Shown in pieces: positions 27,342 to 35,301 of a stretch of 64,000 nt of DNA; within the stretch, counting starts at the first letter, position 1; every line of letters begins with the position of its first letter. Source of the DNA: Campylobacter concisus. Its GTDB lineage: Bacteria; Campylobacterota; Campylobacteria; Campylobacterales; Campylobacteraceae. A program made the translations under genes and the position numbers. The notes below the pieces were generated by a model, which had not been told where the DNA came from, did not search any database, and worked only from the letters and a program-made list of their open reading frames with translations. The stretch is taken from assembly GCF_015229955.1 (NCBI RefSeq), contig NZ_JAAKYZ010000001.1, positions 124,001 through 188,000 on the forward strand. The letters are read 5' to 3'.

Positions 27342-28494
27342 CAAGCCAGCCATTATCAGTGCCGCTGGGAGCAGCAGTGATGAGAATTTAAGATCGCTTT
27401 TAAGTGGAAAGAGATTTCTAGGCCTTAGCAGTGAGTTTCATCTTGAGAATAAATTTTTAGTTGCGAAATTTGATAAGGCGCTGCCAGAGTTTGCCAAGAA
27501 TACAAAAGAACACTTTAAAACAAGAACTAATGCTTTGCTTTTAAATACGCTCCTTGAGCTTGACGATGAGATCAAGAGGGCTATCAAAAAATTTGGCAAA
27601 AGCCGTGTAGGTGTTATTTTAGGCACTACAACGAGTGGAATTGAAGAAAATTTTTGGACCTTTAAAGAGTATATAAAAACTGAAATTTTTGATAAAAGCA
27701 AGTTTGGCATAGACAGAAATTGTCTTGCAAATGTGACCGAATTTGTGAGCGAATTTTATGGATTAGAAGGTCCAAGTTTTTGCGTTTCAACTGCCTGTAC
27801 TTCTGGTGTTAAGGCGATTATTGAGGCACAAAGACTAATAAAAAGCGATATTTGCGATGCGGTTATATGCGGTGGCGTCGATAGTTTAAACACATTAACC
27901 ATAAATGGCTTTAACTCACTTAGCATTTTAAGTCAAAAACCAAGCGAACCCTTTTCTAAAAATAGAGAGGGCATAAACATAGGCGAGGGAGCTGGACTGT
28001 TTTTGCTGAGCCGTGATGAAATTTCAAACGTCGTTGTCGCTGGCTCGGCCTCAAACTGCGACGCTTTTCATATGACTCAGCCTGATTTTAATGCCAAAAT
28101 GGCAATTTCTTGTATAGAAGAAGCTTTAAAAAAAGCTTGCATGGACGGCGTGGACTATGTAAATTTGCATGGCACTGGCACGCAAGCAAATGACAAAATG
28201 GAGGCAAAAGCTGTAAATTTAACGCTTGGCTTTGCATATGCTAGCTCGTTAAAACCGCAGATTGGACACACACTTGGAGCTGCTGGAGCCATCGAGAGCG
28301 CCATTTGCGCTATACTTTGTATGCAAGAAAATAGCACCTTGCCGCCACACGTTTATGACGAAGAGTATGATGAGAGCTTGGAAGCTATAAATTTAGTAAA
28401 AAGTGGCACGAAATTTGACGTAAAAACAGCGATGTCGCTATCTTTTGCATTTGGTGGAGATAACGCCGCGATAATATTTAAAAGAGTGAGATGA
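27325..28494 (+). CDS. Beta-ketoacyl-ACP synthase (ApeO-type)
   Basis: Condensing enzyme of the thiolase fold, 389 residues. The triad is intact: Cys158 in STACTSG, His282 in NLHGTGTQAND, His315 in PQIGHTLGAAGA. The start is GTG 27325 or TTG 27328, both inside the upstream lipoprotein gene; GAGG at 27315-27318 fits the first. In aryl-polyene clusters this enzyme pairs with a chain-length-factor-like partner, here probably the protein at 31327. It would elongate the polyene by decarboxylative condensation with malonyl-ACP. Confidence 0.9.
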   Translation: MLIYVSKPAIISAAGSSSDENLRSLLSGKRFLGLSSEFHLENKFLVAKFDKALPEFAKNTKEHFKTRTNALLLNTLLELDDEIKRAIKKFGKSRVGVILGTTTSGIEENFWTFKEYIKTEIFDKSKFGIDRNCLANVTEFVSEFYGLEGPSFCVSTACTSGVKAIIEAQRLIKSDICDAVICGGVDSLNTLTINGFNSLSILSQKPSEPFSKNREGINIGEGAGLFLLSRDEISNVVVAGSASNCDAFHMTQPDFNAKMAISCIEEALKKACMDGVDYVNLHGTGTQANDKMEAKAVNLTLGFAYASSLKPQIGHTLGAAGAIESAICAILCMQENSTLPPHVYDEEYDESLEAINLVKSGTKFDVKTAMSLSFAFGGDNAAIIFKRVR

Positions 28495-28934
28495 TGATAA
28501 GTGATTATTTACCGCACAGTAGCGCCATAACCCTGATCGATGAAATTTTAGAATTTACCCCTTGTGAGAGCATAAAAGTAAGAAGTGTGATAAATGAGCA
28601 AACTCCATTTTTGGAAGATGGAAAATTTTACATGCAAAAGGCGATTGAAATGATGGCTCAAAGCCTTGGTATTTATGACTCAAAGATGCGTGAGCTAAAA
28701 GGCGAGAAGGCGATATTTGGCTTTTTGCTTGGCAGTAGAAAATTTGAAATTTTTAGGCCGTATTTTAAAGTGGGCGATGAGATAGTGATCATCTCAAAGT
28801 GCTCGATCCAAGATGAGAGTGGATTTGGCGTTTATGACAGTGAGCTTTTTGTAAACGGCGAGCTTGGCGCAAGGGCGGTTTTAAACGTGATGAGCCCTGA
28901 TGAAGAATTTGTAAAAAAGGCACTTAGTGAGTAA
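28491..28934 (+). CDS. 3-hydroxyacyl-ACP dehydratase-like hotdog protein (ApeP-type)
   Basis: A 147-residue hotdog protein. It starts with LPHSSAITLIDEI, the LPHRxPMxLID pattern of FabA/ApeI-like dehydratases, and has a central helix MQKAIEMMAQSLGIY. Expected to remove water from the 3-hydroxyacyl chain to give the conjugated trans double bonds. ATG 28491 overlaps the upstream stop (ATGA) and the end overlaps the reductase gene by 8 bases, so the four genes O-P-Q-R are tightly coupled. Confidence 0.85.
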   Translation: MMISDYLPHSSAITLIDEILEFTPCESIKVRSVINEQTPFLEDGKFYMQKAIEMMAQSLGIYDSKMRELKGEKAIFGFLLGSRKFEIFRPYFKVGDEIVIISKCSIQDESGFGVYDSELFVNGELGARAVLNVMSPDEEFVKKALSE

Positions 28935-29646
28935 GAGAGTATTAATAACTGGATCAAGTAGAGGCATAGGAGCTAGCATCGCTAAACGCTTAGCTAACGA
29001 GTACGAAGTGGTGCTTCACGCAAGAAGTAAGAGCGATGAGCTTTTAAAGATAGCTAGTGAGCTTGGAGCTAAATTTTTGACATTTGACGTGGCTGATACC
29101 GCTGCAGCTAAAGAGACCATAGAGGCTGACATGGAGGCAAATGGCGTCTACTACGGCGTTGTGCTAAACGCTGGCATAACAAGAGATAACACCTTTGTGG
29201 GGCTGAGCGATGAAGAGTGGTTTGACGTGATAGATGTAAATTTAAATGGTTTTTACAACGTCCTAAGACCAGCGCTAATGCCCATGATAAGGGCTAGAAA
29301 GCCAGCTCGCATCGTTACTTTAAGCTCAGTTTCTGGGGTTATTGGTAACAGAGGTCAGGTGAACTACTCAGCTAGCAAGGCAGGCATCATAGGAGCTAGC
29401 AAAGCCCTTGCAGTTGAGCTTGCAAGCAGAGGCATAACAGTAAACTGCGTAGCACCAGGGCTTATAAAGACAGATATGAGCGAGGAAATTTTAAATAGCG
29501 ACTTTTTATATGAGGTGCTAAAGGCCATACCTGCAAAAAGAGCTGGAGAAGCAGATGAGGTGGCAGGGCTGGTTAAATTTCTACTAAGCAGTGATGCTAG
29601 CTACATCACAAGGCAGGTTATCGGCGTAAATGGAGGACTTTGCTAA
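28927..29646 (+). CDS. 3-oxoacyl-ACP reductase, FabG-like (ApeQ-type)
   Basis: A short-chain dehydrogenase of 239 residues. The NADPH-binding motif is GSSRGIG (9-15), NAG at 81-83, and the catalytic residues are Ser134, Tyr147 and Lys151 in YSASK. The late VAPGLIKTDM is typical of FabG. GTG start at 28927 inside the dehydratase gene. It would reduce the beta-keto group before dehydration. It resembles FabG of primary metabolism; its cluster location marks it as the specialised copy. Confidence 0.93.
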   Translation: MSKRVLITGSSRGIGASIAKRLANEYEVVLHARSKSDELLKIASELGAKFLTFDVADTAAAKETIEADMEANGVYYGVVLNAGITRDNTFVGLSDEEWFDVIDVNLNGFYNVLRPALMPMIRARKPARIVTLSSVSGVIGNRGQVNYSASKAGIIGASKALAVELASRGITVNCVAPGLIKTDMSEEILNSDFLYEVLKAIPAKRAGEADEVAGLVKFLLSSDASYITRQVIGVNGGLC

Positions 29647-30899
29647 TGCGTGTATTTGTCACAGGTATCGGCGCAGTCAGTGCTTTTGGCAACAGCTGGG
29701 AGGAGATGAGGGCTAAATTTCTTGAGGGTAAAAACGCTGTTAGATACATGAGCGAGTGGGAGTGCTATAAGGACCTAAACACGCGCCTAGCTGCACCAAT
29801 TATAGACTACAAATATCCGCAAGAGTGGGATAGAAAACAGCTAAGAAGCCTTGGCAAGGTGTCGTGTTACAGTGTGCATGCGGCTGGACTTGCTTTAAAA
29901 GATGCTGGATTATTAAAAGGTGATGAGTTAAATGAGTCAAATTTAGACCCAAGTGTGCAAGATGGCAGAATGGGTGTGGCAAGCGGCTCAAGTACTGGCA
30001 GTACCGACTCTATCCTTGATATGGCAAAGCTAGTTTTGGACATGGATAGTGGCTTTAACGCAAATACCTACATAAAAATGATGCCTCACACTACAGCGGC
30101 AAATATCGCGCTATTTTACTCGCTAAAAGGGCGCATCATCCCTACATCTTCGGCATGTACAAGCGGTTCGCACGCCATTGGCTACGCATACGAGAGCATA
30201 AAAAATGGCAGCATAGATATGATGCTAGCTGGTGGGGCTGAAGAGCTTTGTGTGAGCGAGGCATACGTCTTTGACAAGCTTTACGCGACTAGCGTAAAAA
30301 ATAGCACGCCAAATTTGAGCCCAACGCCGTTTGAAAAAGATAGAGATGGCTTGGTGCTTGGCGAGGGAGCTGGATTTTTGGTACTTGAAAGTGAAGAGAG
30401 TGCATTAAAAAGAGGAGCTAAAATTTACGCTGAGGTCGTTGGTTTTGGCTCAACATGTGATGGCACGCACATCACTAGACCACAAAGCGCTACGATGAAA
30501 GCGGCGATGAGCTTAGCGCTTAGAGATGCAAATTTAGAGCCAAAAAGCATAGGTTACGTAAATGCCCATGCGACTGCGACAAAGCATGGCGACATAGCCG
30601 AGAGTATCGCTACAAACGAGCTTTTTGGAGAGGATATCGCCATTAGCTCGCTTAAAAGCTATCTTGGCCATACGCTTGGTGCTTGTGGCGGACTGGAGGC
30701 GATCGCCTCTATCATGATGATGAGAGAAGAGCTATTTTTCCCAACTATAAATTTAAATGTGATCGATCCCGAGTGTGCAAAGCTAAACTATTTAAAAGAG
30801 CCAACCCCGATAAAGACGGACTTTGTTATGAGCAATAACTTTGCATTTGGCGGCGTAAATACATCTTTGATATTTAAAAGAGTGAAAAACATTTTTTAA
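29646..30899 (+). CDS. Beta-ketoacyl-ACP synthase (ApeR-type)
   Basis: A second condensing enzyme, 417 residues from ATG 29646, which overlaps the reductase stop (TAATG). The triad is Cys171 in SSACTSG, His308 in NAHATATKHGD and His342 in YLGHTLGACGG. FabF-like length. In aryl-polyene systems one ketosynthase is thought to act in initiation and the other in elongation. Four overlapping genes (27325-30899) carry out a full condense-reduce-dehydrate cycle. Confidence 0.9.
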   Translation: MRVFVTGIGAVSAFGNSWEEMRAKFLEGKNAVRYMSEWECYKDLNTRLAAPIIDYKYPQEWDRKQLRSLGKVSCYSVHAAGLALKDAGLLKGDELNESNLDPSVQDGRMGVASGSSTGSTDSILDMAKLVLDMDSGFNANTYIKMMPHTTAANIALFYSLKGRIIPTSSACTSGSHAIGYAYESIKNGSIDMMLAGGAEELCVSEAYVFDKLYATSVKNSTPNLSPTPFEKDRDGLVLGEGAGFLVLESEESALKRGAKIYAEVVGFGSTCDGTHITRPQSATMKAAMSLALRDANLEPKSIGYVNAHATATKHGDIAESIATNELFGEDIAISSLKSYLGHTLGACGGLEAIASIMMMREELFFPTINLNVIDPECAKLNYLKEPTPIKTDFVMSNNFAFGGVNTSLIFKRVKNIF

Positions 30900-30910
30900 A
30901 AAGGATAAAT

Positions 30911-31327
30911 ATGAAAAAATTAGTTTCATTAGTTGCCATTTTGGCATTTGCTACAAGTCTTAATGCAAGAGATGATGTGAAATATCACTCACTTGATTTC
31001 CTAAATGGCCCAAAAGCTAAAAATTTTTTACTTCCAAATGTAAGTATCAGCTTTGGCACAGGCTATAACGGACAGGTAATCGTAAAAGATCTAACATCAA
31101 ATAAAAAGACAAATGGTTTTAATAAAAGTGATGAAGAGGCATGCCAAATAGCACTTCTTTCGGCCTTAAAGACTTTCCAAGAAAGAGCATTAAAAGAAGG
31201 TGGCACAAAGGTTGTAAATCTAACTGGCTACTACAAAAAACAACCATTTAACTCAAAAACTCAGTTTCAGTGTGGAAGCGGTGCTTTGATGTCTGGCGTT
31301 ACTCTAAAAGGTGATATCGCGAAATAA
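30911..31327 (+). CDS. Periplasmic protein of the family often misnamed excinuclease
   Basis: A 138-residue secreted protein: signal peptide 1-19 (MKKLVSLVAILAF, cleavage after LNA), then a compact domain with TNGFNKSDEEACQIALLSAL and a closing QFQCGSGALMSGVTLKG. One Cys in the EEAC helix and one near the end could form a disulfide. Proteins of this family often lie in aryl-polyene clusters of other bacteria, where annotation pipelines wrongly label them excinuclease ATPase subunits. Role unknown. AAAAGGAT precedes the ATG. Confidence 0.6.
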   Translation: MKKLVSLVAILAFATSLNARDDVKYHSLDFLNGPKAKNFLLPNVSISFGTGYNGQVIVKDLTSNKKTNGFNKSDEEACQIALLSALKTFQERALKEGGTKVVNLTGYYKKQPFNSKTQFQCGSGALMSGVTLKGDIAK

Positions 31328-31995
31328 TGAAATTTCAAATTGATTTTTTTGATGCGATAGCTTATGGCGATGTCGGCGAGGATCTGGCTAGATACAAAAA
31401 AGAATTTGATCTAGCAAAAATTCCACCAATTCAAAGAAGAAGGCTAAGTAGTGCTGCAAAGTGCGCTTTTAGCTTGCTTAGTGGTTTTGACGAGCTTGAT
31501 ATGCCAGTTATTTTTAGCTCATATGAAGGAGAGATAAATCGCTGCTTTGAGCTAGAGACTACGCTGGCAAAAGCTGAGCCAGTTTCGCCTACTTCGTTTT
31601 CACTTTCTGTGCATAACGCTATCTCGTCGCTTCTTAGCATAGAAGCTAAAAATCATAATGAAATTCTTGCCATTTCCTCTTTTAGTCCAGTCGAAGATGC
31701 CTTGCAAGCCGCGTTTTTAAGACTAAATGACGGATATGAAAAGGTGCTAATACTTGCCTATCATGAGTCGATAAAGCAGAGTTATTTTGATGAGAAAAAG
31801 CCGTCATTTATGCTCGCTCTTGTTGTCTCAAAGGCGAAAAATGAGAGAGTTTTAACTCTAAAAAGAGCTAAAAAAGAAAAAGAAATTTGCGGGAATTTAT
31901 TAAAAAGCTTTATTGTAAATTTTGATCCAAAAATATCAAAAAGCTGGCAAAGTTGTAGTTATTCTTCATCTTGGGATTTTAGCTATGAGCCTTAA
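31327..31995 (+). CDS. Beta-ketoacyl synthase chain-length factor (ApeC-type)
   Basis: A 222-residue protein with the N-terminal half of a ketosynthase fold but no catalytic Cys; at the equivalent place it reads FSLSVHNAISSLLSIE. This fits the shortened chain-length-factor proteins (ketoacyl-synt_2 type) of aryl-polyene clusters. It is expected to pair with an active ketosynthase (27325) and set polyene length. Starts one base before the preceding stop ends and overlaps the acyltransferase gene by 11 bases. Confidence 0.75.
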   Translation: MKFQIDFFDAIAYGDVGEDLARYKKEFDLAKIPPIQRRRLSSAAKCAFSLLSGFDELDMPVIFSSYEGEINRCFELETTLAKAEPVSPTSFSLSVHNAISSLLSIEAKNHNEILAISSFSPVEDALQAAFLRLNDGYEKVLILAYHESIKQSYFDEKKPSFMLALVVSKAKNERVLTLKRAKKEKEICGNLLKSFIVNFDPKISKSWQSCSYSSSWDFSYEP

Positions 31996-32731
31996 AATTT
32001 TAAGAACTGGATCTTTTTTTTTCTTTTTTGCGATTATTTGCATAAGCGGAGATTTACTGCTTGTGCCAGTGGTGCTTTTGGGGCTAAATAAATTTAAATT
32101 TATACAAAATTTATGCCGCGATCTAGTTAGAATTTCTTGGGGATTTTTTATAAAAGTTACTAAAATTTGTGGGTGTTTGGACTATAAATTTGAGCTTAGC
32201 GAGCTAAATGGCGGATCAAATTTAGTCATAGCAAACCACCCTTCGCTTCTTGATGTGGTCTTTTTGGTTTCAAAATTTAAAAGAATAAACTGCATCGTAA
32301 AGGGCGAGCTTGGCAAAAATATATTTTTATTTGCAGCTATTAGGGCTTGCAACTACATACCAAACACAAATAACGAGGAATTTTTACAAAAAAGCGTAGA
32401 GGTTTTAAAAAGCGGTGAAAATTTATTAATTTTCCCAGAAGGCACACGTACGAAAGATGAAATTATTTTTCATAAGGCAGCAGCTTACATGGGTGTAAAA
32501 GGCGCTAAAAAGATTGTTTGCATCGGTATCAATATGCACCCAAGAAGCCTTAGAAAAAATGAACCATGGTACAAAACGCCAGATGAAAAGATAAAATATC
32601 ATTTTAAAGAGATAAAAATTTTTGATGTTGATATGTTTTTAAAGGATAGGCCAAGCCCCGTGAGGGCTAGAGCAATGCATGATGAGATAAGTAAAATTTA
32701 TAAGGAGGAATTTGGTGAAAGAGCTAGTTAA
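31985..32731 (+). CDS. Lysophospholipid acyltransferase, PlsC-like (ApeD-type)
   Basis: The ATG at 31985 gives 248 residues starting directly at the membrane helix (9-32). Acyltransferase motif I is NHPSLLD (His85-x4-Asp90) and motif III is FPEGTRT. Likely inner-membrane enzyme that transfers an acyl group, perhaps the polyene or a fatty acid, to a lipid acceptor. The longer frame from 31922 would add a stretch that merely shadows the upstream gene. Overlaps the first carrier-protein gene by 17 bases. Confidence 0.85.
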   Translation: MSLKILRTGSFFFFFAIICISGDLLLVPVVLLGLNKFKFIQNLCRDLVRISWGFFIKVTKICGCLDYKFELSELNGGSNLVIANHPSLLDVVFLVSKFKRINCIVKGELGKNIFLFAAIRACNYIPNTNNEEFLQKSVEVLKSGENLLIFPEGTRTKDEIIFHKAAAYMGVKGAKKIVCIGINMHPRSLRKNEPWYKTPDEKIKYHFKEIKIFDVDMFLKDRPSPVRARAMHDEISKIYKEEFGERAS

Positions 32732-32972
32732 TGAGATAAAAGAGTTGATCATCACAAGCTTAAATTTAGAGGATATGAAGCCAAGCGATATTGATGAGAA
32801 TGCGCCACTTTTTAATGATGGTCTTGGGCTTGATAGCGTTGATGCTTTAGAACTTGGGCTTGCGGTGCAGAAAAAATATGGTCTTGTGCTTGACTCAAAG
32901 AGTGCAAATCTAAAAGAGATATTTTTTAGCGTATCTTCTCTTGCAAAATACATTTACGAAAATAGGAAATAA
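32715..32972 (+). CDS. Acyl carrier protein 1 (ApeE-type)
   Basis: An 85-residue carrier protein. The phosphopantetheine Ser is Ser41 in GLDSVDALEL. GTG 32715 is preferred over TTG 32712, because AGGAGG (32703-32708) is better spaced for it. One of two adjacent carrier proteins in the cluster, both presumably loaded by the transferase at 26419. In aryl-polyene systems one carrier is thought to serve initiation and the other elongation. Confidence 0.88.
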   Translation: MKELVNEIKELIITSLNLEDMKPSDIDENAPLFNDGLGLDSVDALELGLAVQKKYGLVLDSKSANLKEIFFSVSSLAKYIYENRK

Positions 32973-32974
32973 CG

Positions 32975-33220
32975 ATGAGTGAAAAAGAAATTTTTGAAAT
33001 TTTAAAGAAAGCCTTGATTGATCTTTTTGAGATAGATGAGAGCAAGATAAAGCCAGAGACTAGGATATATGAGGATTTGCAGATTGATAGCATCGACGCT
33101 ATTGATATGATTGATTACATCAAACGTCAAACCGGACATAGGCTGATGCCAGAGGATTTTAAAAACGTAAAAACGCTTGATGATATCGTAAAAGCCGTAG
33201 CAAAGAAATTTGAAGCATAA
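32975..33220 (+). CDS. Acyl carrier protein 2 (ApeF-type)
   Basis: An 81-residue carrier protein. The phosphopantetheine Ser is Ser39 in LQIDSIDAIDMIDYI. It differs clearly from the first carrier around helix 2, which would let ligase, ketosynthases and acyltransferases tell them apart. It starts two bases after the first carrier and overlaps the next gene by 11 bases. Confidence 0.9.
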   Translation: MSEKEIFEILKKALIDLFEIDESKIKPETRIYEDLQIDSIDAIDMIDYIKRQTGHRLMPEDFKNVKTLDDIVKAVAKKFEA

Positions 33221-33755
33221 AATAGTAAACCTAGCACTAGTTTTAGCAAGCATTGCTTACCCTTTAGTGCTATTTTTTTGGCAAGAAAACGCCACTTTGA
33301 TATTTGGTGTTTTATGTGTGCTTTGGGTGCTTAGAGCCTATTTTGAAAGTGGCAGAAAAAGGCAGGCTTGCTTATTGGCTGGGGTGTTTTTTGTCATTTG
33401 TGCTATTTTTAGAAGCGTAAGTTTAGCACTTTTATATCCAAGTATCGTAAGCCTTGGCTTTTTGGCGGTCTTTTTTTACAGCTTAAAGGGCGAGGCTGTT
33501 ATAACTAAAATCGCTAGATTAAAAGAGAAAAATATAGATGAAAAGGTCGTTAGCTACACAAGAGGGCTAACAAAAATTTGGTGCTTATTTTTTGTATTTA
33601 ATGCGGTTTTAGCATTTATTTTATCGTGCTTTGAAAATAAATTTTATTGGAGTATTTACTGCTCCTTTGTTTCTTATATTTTGATGGGATTTTTGTTTTT
33701 TGGAGAAATTTTATATCGCAAAGTTTTTATTTTAAAGAGGAAAAATGGAGTTTGA
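33210..33755 (+). CDS. Integral membrane protein of the aryl-polyene cluster (ApeG-like)
   Basis: A 181-residue protein with about six membrane helices (roughly 5-22, 25-43, 52-70, 74-93, 120-140 and 147-166). TTG 33210 lies within the end of the second carrier gene. A membrane protein of this kind and length (COG4648-like) stands between the carrier proteins and the ligase in described aryl-polyene clusters. Biochemical role unknown; it may anchor the synthase to the inner membrane. Overlaps the ligase gene by 11 bases. Confidence 0.65.
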   Translation: MKHKIVNLALVLASIAYPLVLFFWQENATLIFGVLCVLWVLRAYFESGRKRQACLLAGVFFVICAIFRSVSLALLYPSIVSLGFLAVFFYSLKGEAVITKIARLKEKNIDEKVVSYTRGLTKIWCLFFVFNAVLAFILSCFENKFYWSIYCSFVSYILMGFLFFGEILYRKVFILKRKNGV

Positions 33756-35301
33756 AAATAGTCTAAAAGAGTTTAAATTTGTTGATATTGATAAAAATTT
33801 ATACTCACAAGTTGGTATTTTTGGGGCAAATTTAAAAGAGTATGGCGTGAGTGAGATAGAGATCTATCTGAGCGAAACTTTTGACTTTTGTGTCGCCTTT
33901 TTTGGAGCACTTGCGATCGGCGTGAGACCGATCTTGCTTGCAAAGCCTATTTTTAGTAGTGATAAATTTAATATCAATGATGAAAATTTCAAGAATTTTT
34001 TAGCTCCAGCCAGAAATATGGAGCCAAAATTTAATCTAAATTCTACTTTTTTTCTTCAAACTTCAGGCTCGACTGGAAAGAGCAAAAATATTCCAAAAAG
34101 ACTTGGTGCGATGATAGAAGAAGGGCTATTTTTAAAAGAAGAACTTGGAGTTAATGAAAACGATACATTTTTTTCAAGCGTTTCACATCAGCATATGTTT
34201 GGCCTTACTTTTAAGGTATTTTTGCCCATCATCTCTGGTGCAAAGGCCGTTAGCAAGGAGCTAAATTACCCAGAGGCGATCTTTGAGCTAGAGCTTGAAA
34301 ATTTAAGTTTCATAACAAGCCCAGTTTTGCTTCAAACGCTAATTTCTAGCCCAAGAGCAGCTGAAATTTCAGGGCTAAAAAACATCATCTGTGCCGGCTC
34401 AGCCCTAAAGAGTGAGCTAAGAGCTAGCATAGCAAAACTAAGCAGTGCGCGCATTATCGATATCTATGGCAGCACCGAAACTGGTGTAGTGGCTAGAAAT
34501 TTAGGCGATGAGCTTTTGCTTTTTAGCAAGGTAAAAGCTGCTTTAAGCGAGGACGAGGCACTAAGCGTGAGCTCGCCATGGTGTGAGTTTTTCCAAACTA
34601 GCGACTGGGCTGAGATAAAGGGCAATAGGCTCACGCTAAAAGGCAGGATCGATAGGATCGTTAAGCTAAATGACAAAAGGGTCAATCTAATAAGCATCGA
34701 AAATAAGATGTTTGAAAGCGGCCTTTTAAAAGACTGCTACTGTGATACGCATCCAAAATTTAAGCGTCTGGCCGCACTTTTAGAGCTTAGTGAAGAGGGT
34801 GTGAAACTCTTTAGAAATAGCGGTAAAAAGGGCGTTGTGGCAAGGTTAAATGAGCTTTTAAGGCCTGAGTTTAAAAATAGTGTTAGGTATTTTAAAATCG
34901 TTAGCTCGCTTTGTAAAAACGCACAAGGGAAATTTCTAAAGGCAAATTTTAAAGAGCTTTTAGAAAAGAGTGAAGAGCCTAGCTGGGATAAAAGTAGCGA
35001 AAATGGCGTCTATAAATTTAAAACAAAGCTTAGCCCAGCACTTGGTATTTTTATGGAGCATTTTCCAAATTTACCACTATTGCCTGGCTTTGTGCAGCTT
35101 GATTTTGTATTTAAATTTGCAAGAGAGCTTGGCGCAGAAATAGGTGATCAGTGCGTGGTGGAGAATCTAAAATTTTTAAAATTTGTAAGGCCAAATGACG
35201 AGCTTTGTATAGAAATTTCGCAAAAAGATGAGAAGGTTTATTTTGAGATATTTTGCAATGGCGCTAGAAGCAGCGTTGGCAGGATAAAGCTGGGCTTATG
35301 A
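33745..35301 (+). CDS. Fusion: AMP-forming acyl ligase + dehydratase (ApeH-ApeI-type)
   Basis: A 518-residue two-domain protein. Residues 1 to about 415 are an acyl-CoA/ACP synthetase of the ANL family: LQTSGSTGKSK (105-114), DIYGSTETG near 247, and the hinge with GRIDRIVK near 307. Residues from about 425 are a hotdog dehydratase with HFPNLPLLPGFVQLD. In described aryl-polyene clusters these are usually two genes; here they are one polypeptide. The ligase would load an aryl acid starter on a carrier protein; the second domain would dehydrate. Overlaps the next gene by 4 bases. Confidence 0.85.
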   Translation: MEFENSLKEFKFVDIDKNLYSQVGIFGANLKEYGVSEIEIYLSETFDFCVAFFGALAIGVRPILLAKPIFSSDKFNINDENFKNFLAPARNMEPKFNLNSTFFLQTSGSTGKSKNIPKRLGAMIEEGLFLKEELGVNENDTFFSSVSHQHMFGLTFKVFLPIISGAKAVSKELNYPEAIFELELENLSFITSPVLLQTLISSPRAAEISGLKNIICAGSALKSELRASIAKLSSARIIDIYGSTETGVVARNLGDELLLFSKVKAALSEDEALSVSSPWCEFFQTSDWAEIKGNRLTLKGRIDRIVKLNDKRVNLISIENKMFESGLLKDCYCDTHPKFKRLAALLELSEEGVKLFRNSGKKGVVARLNELLRPEFKNSVRYFKIVSSLCKNAQGKFLKANFKELLEKSEEPSWDKSSENGVYKFKTKLSPALGIFMEHFPNLPLLPGFVQLDFVFKFARELGAEIGDQCVVENLKFLKFVRPNDELCIEISQKDEKVYFEIFCNGARSSVGRIKLGL

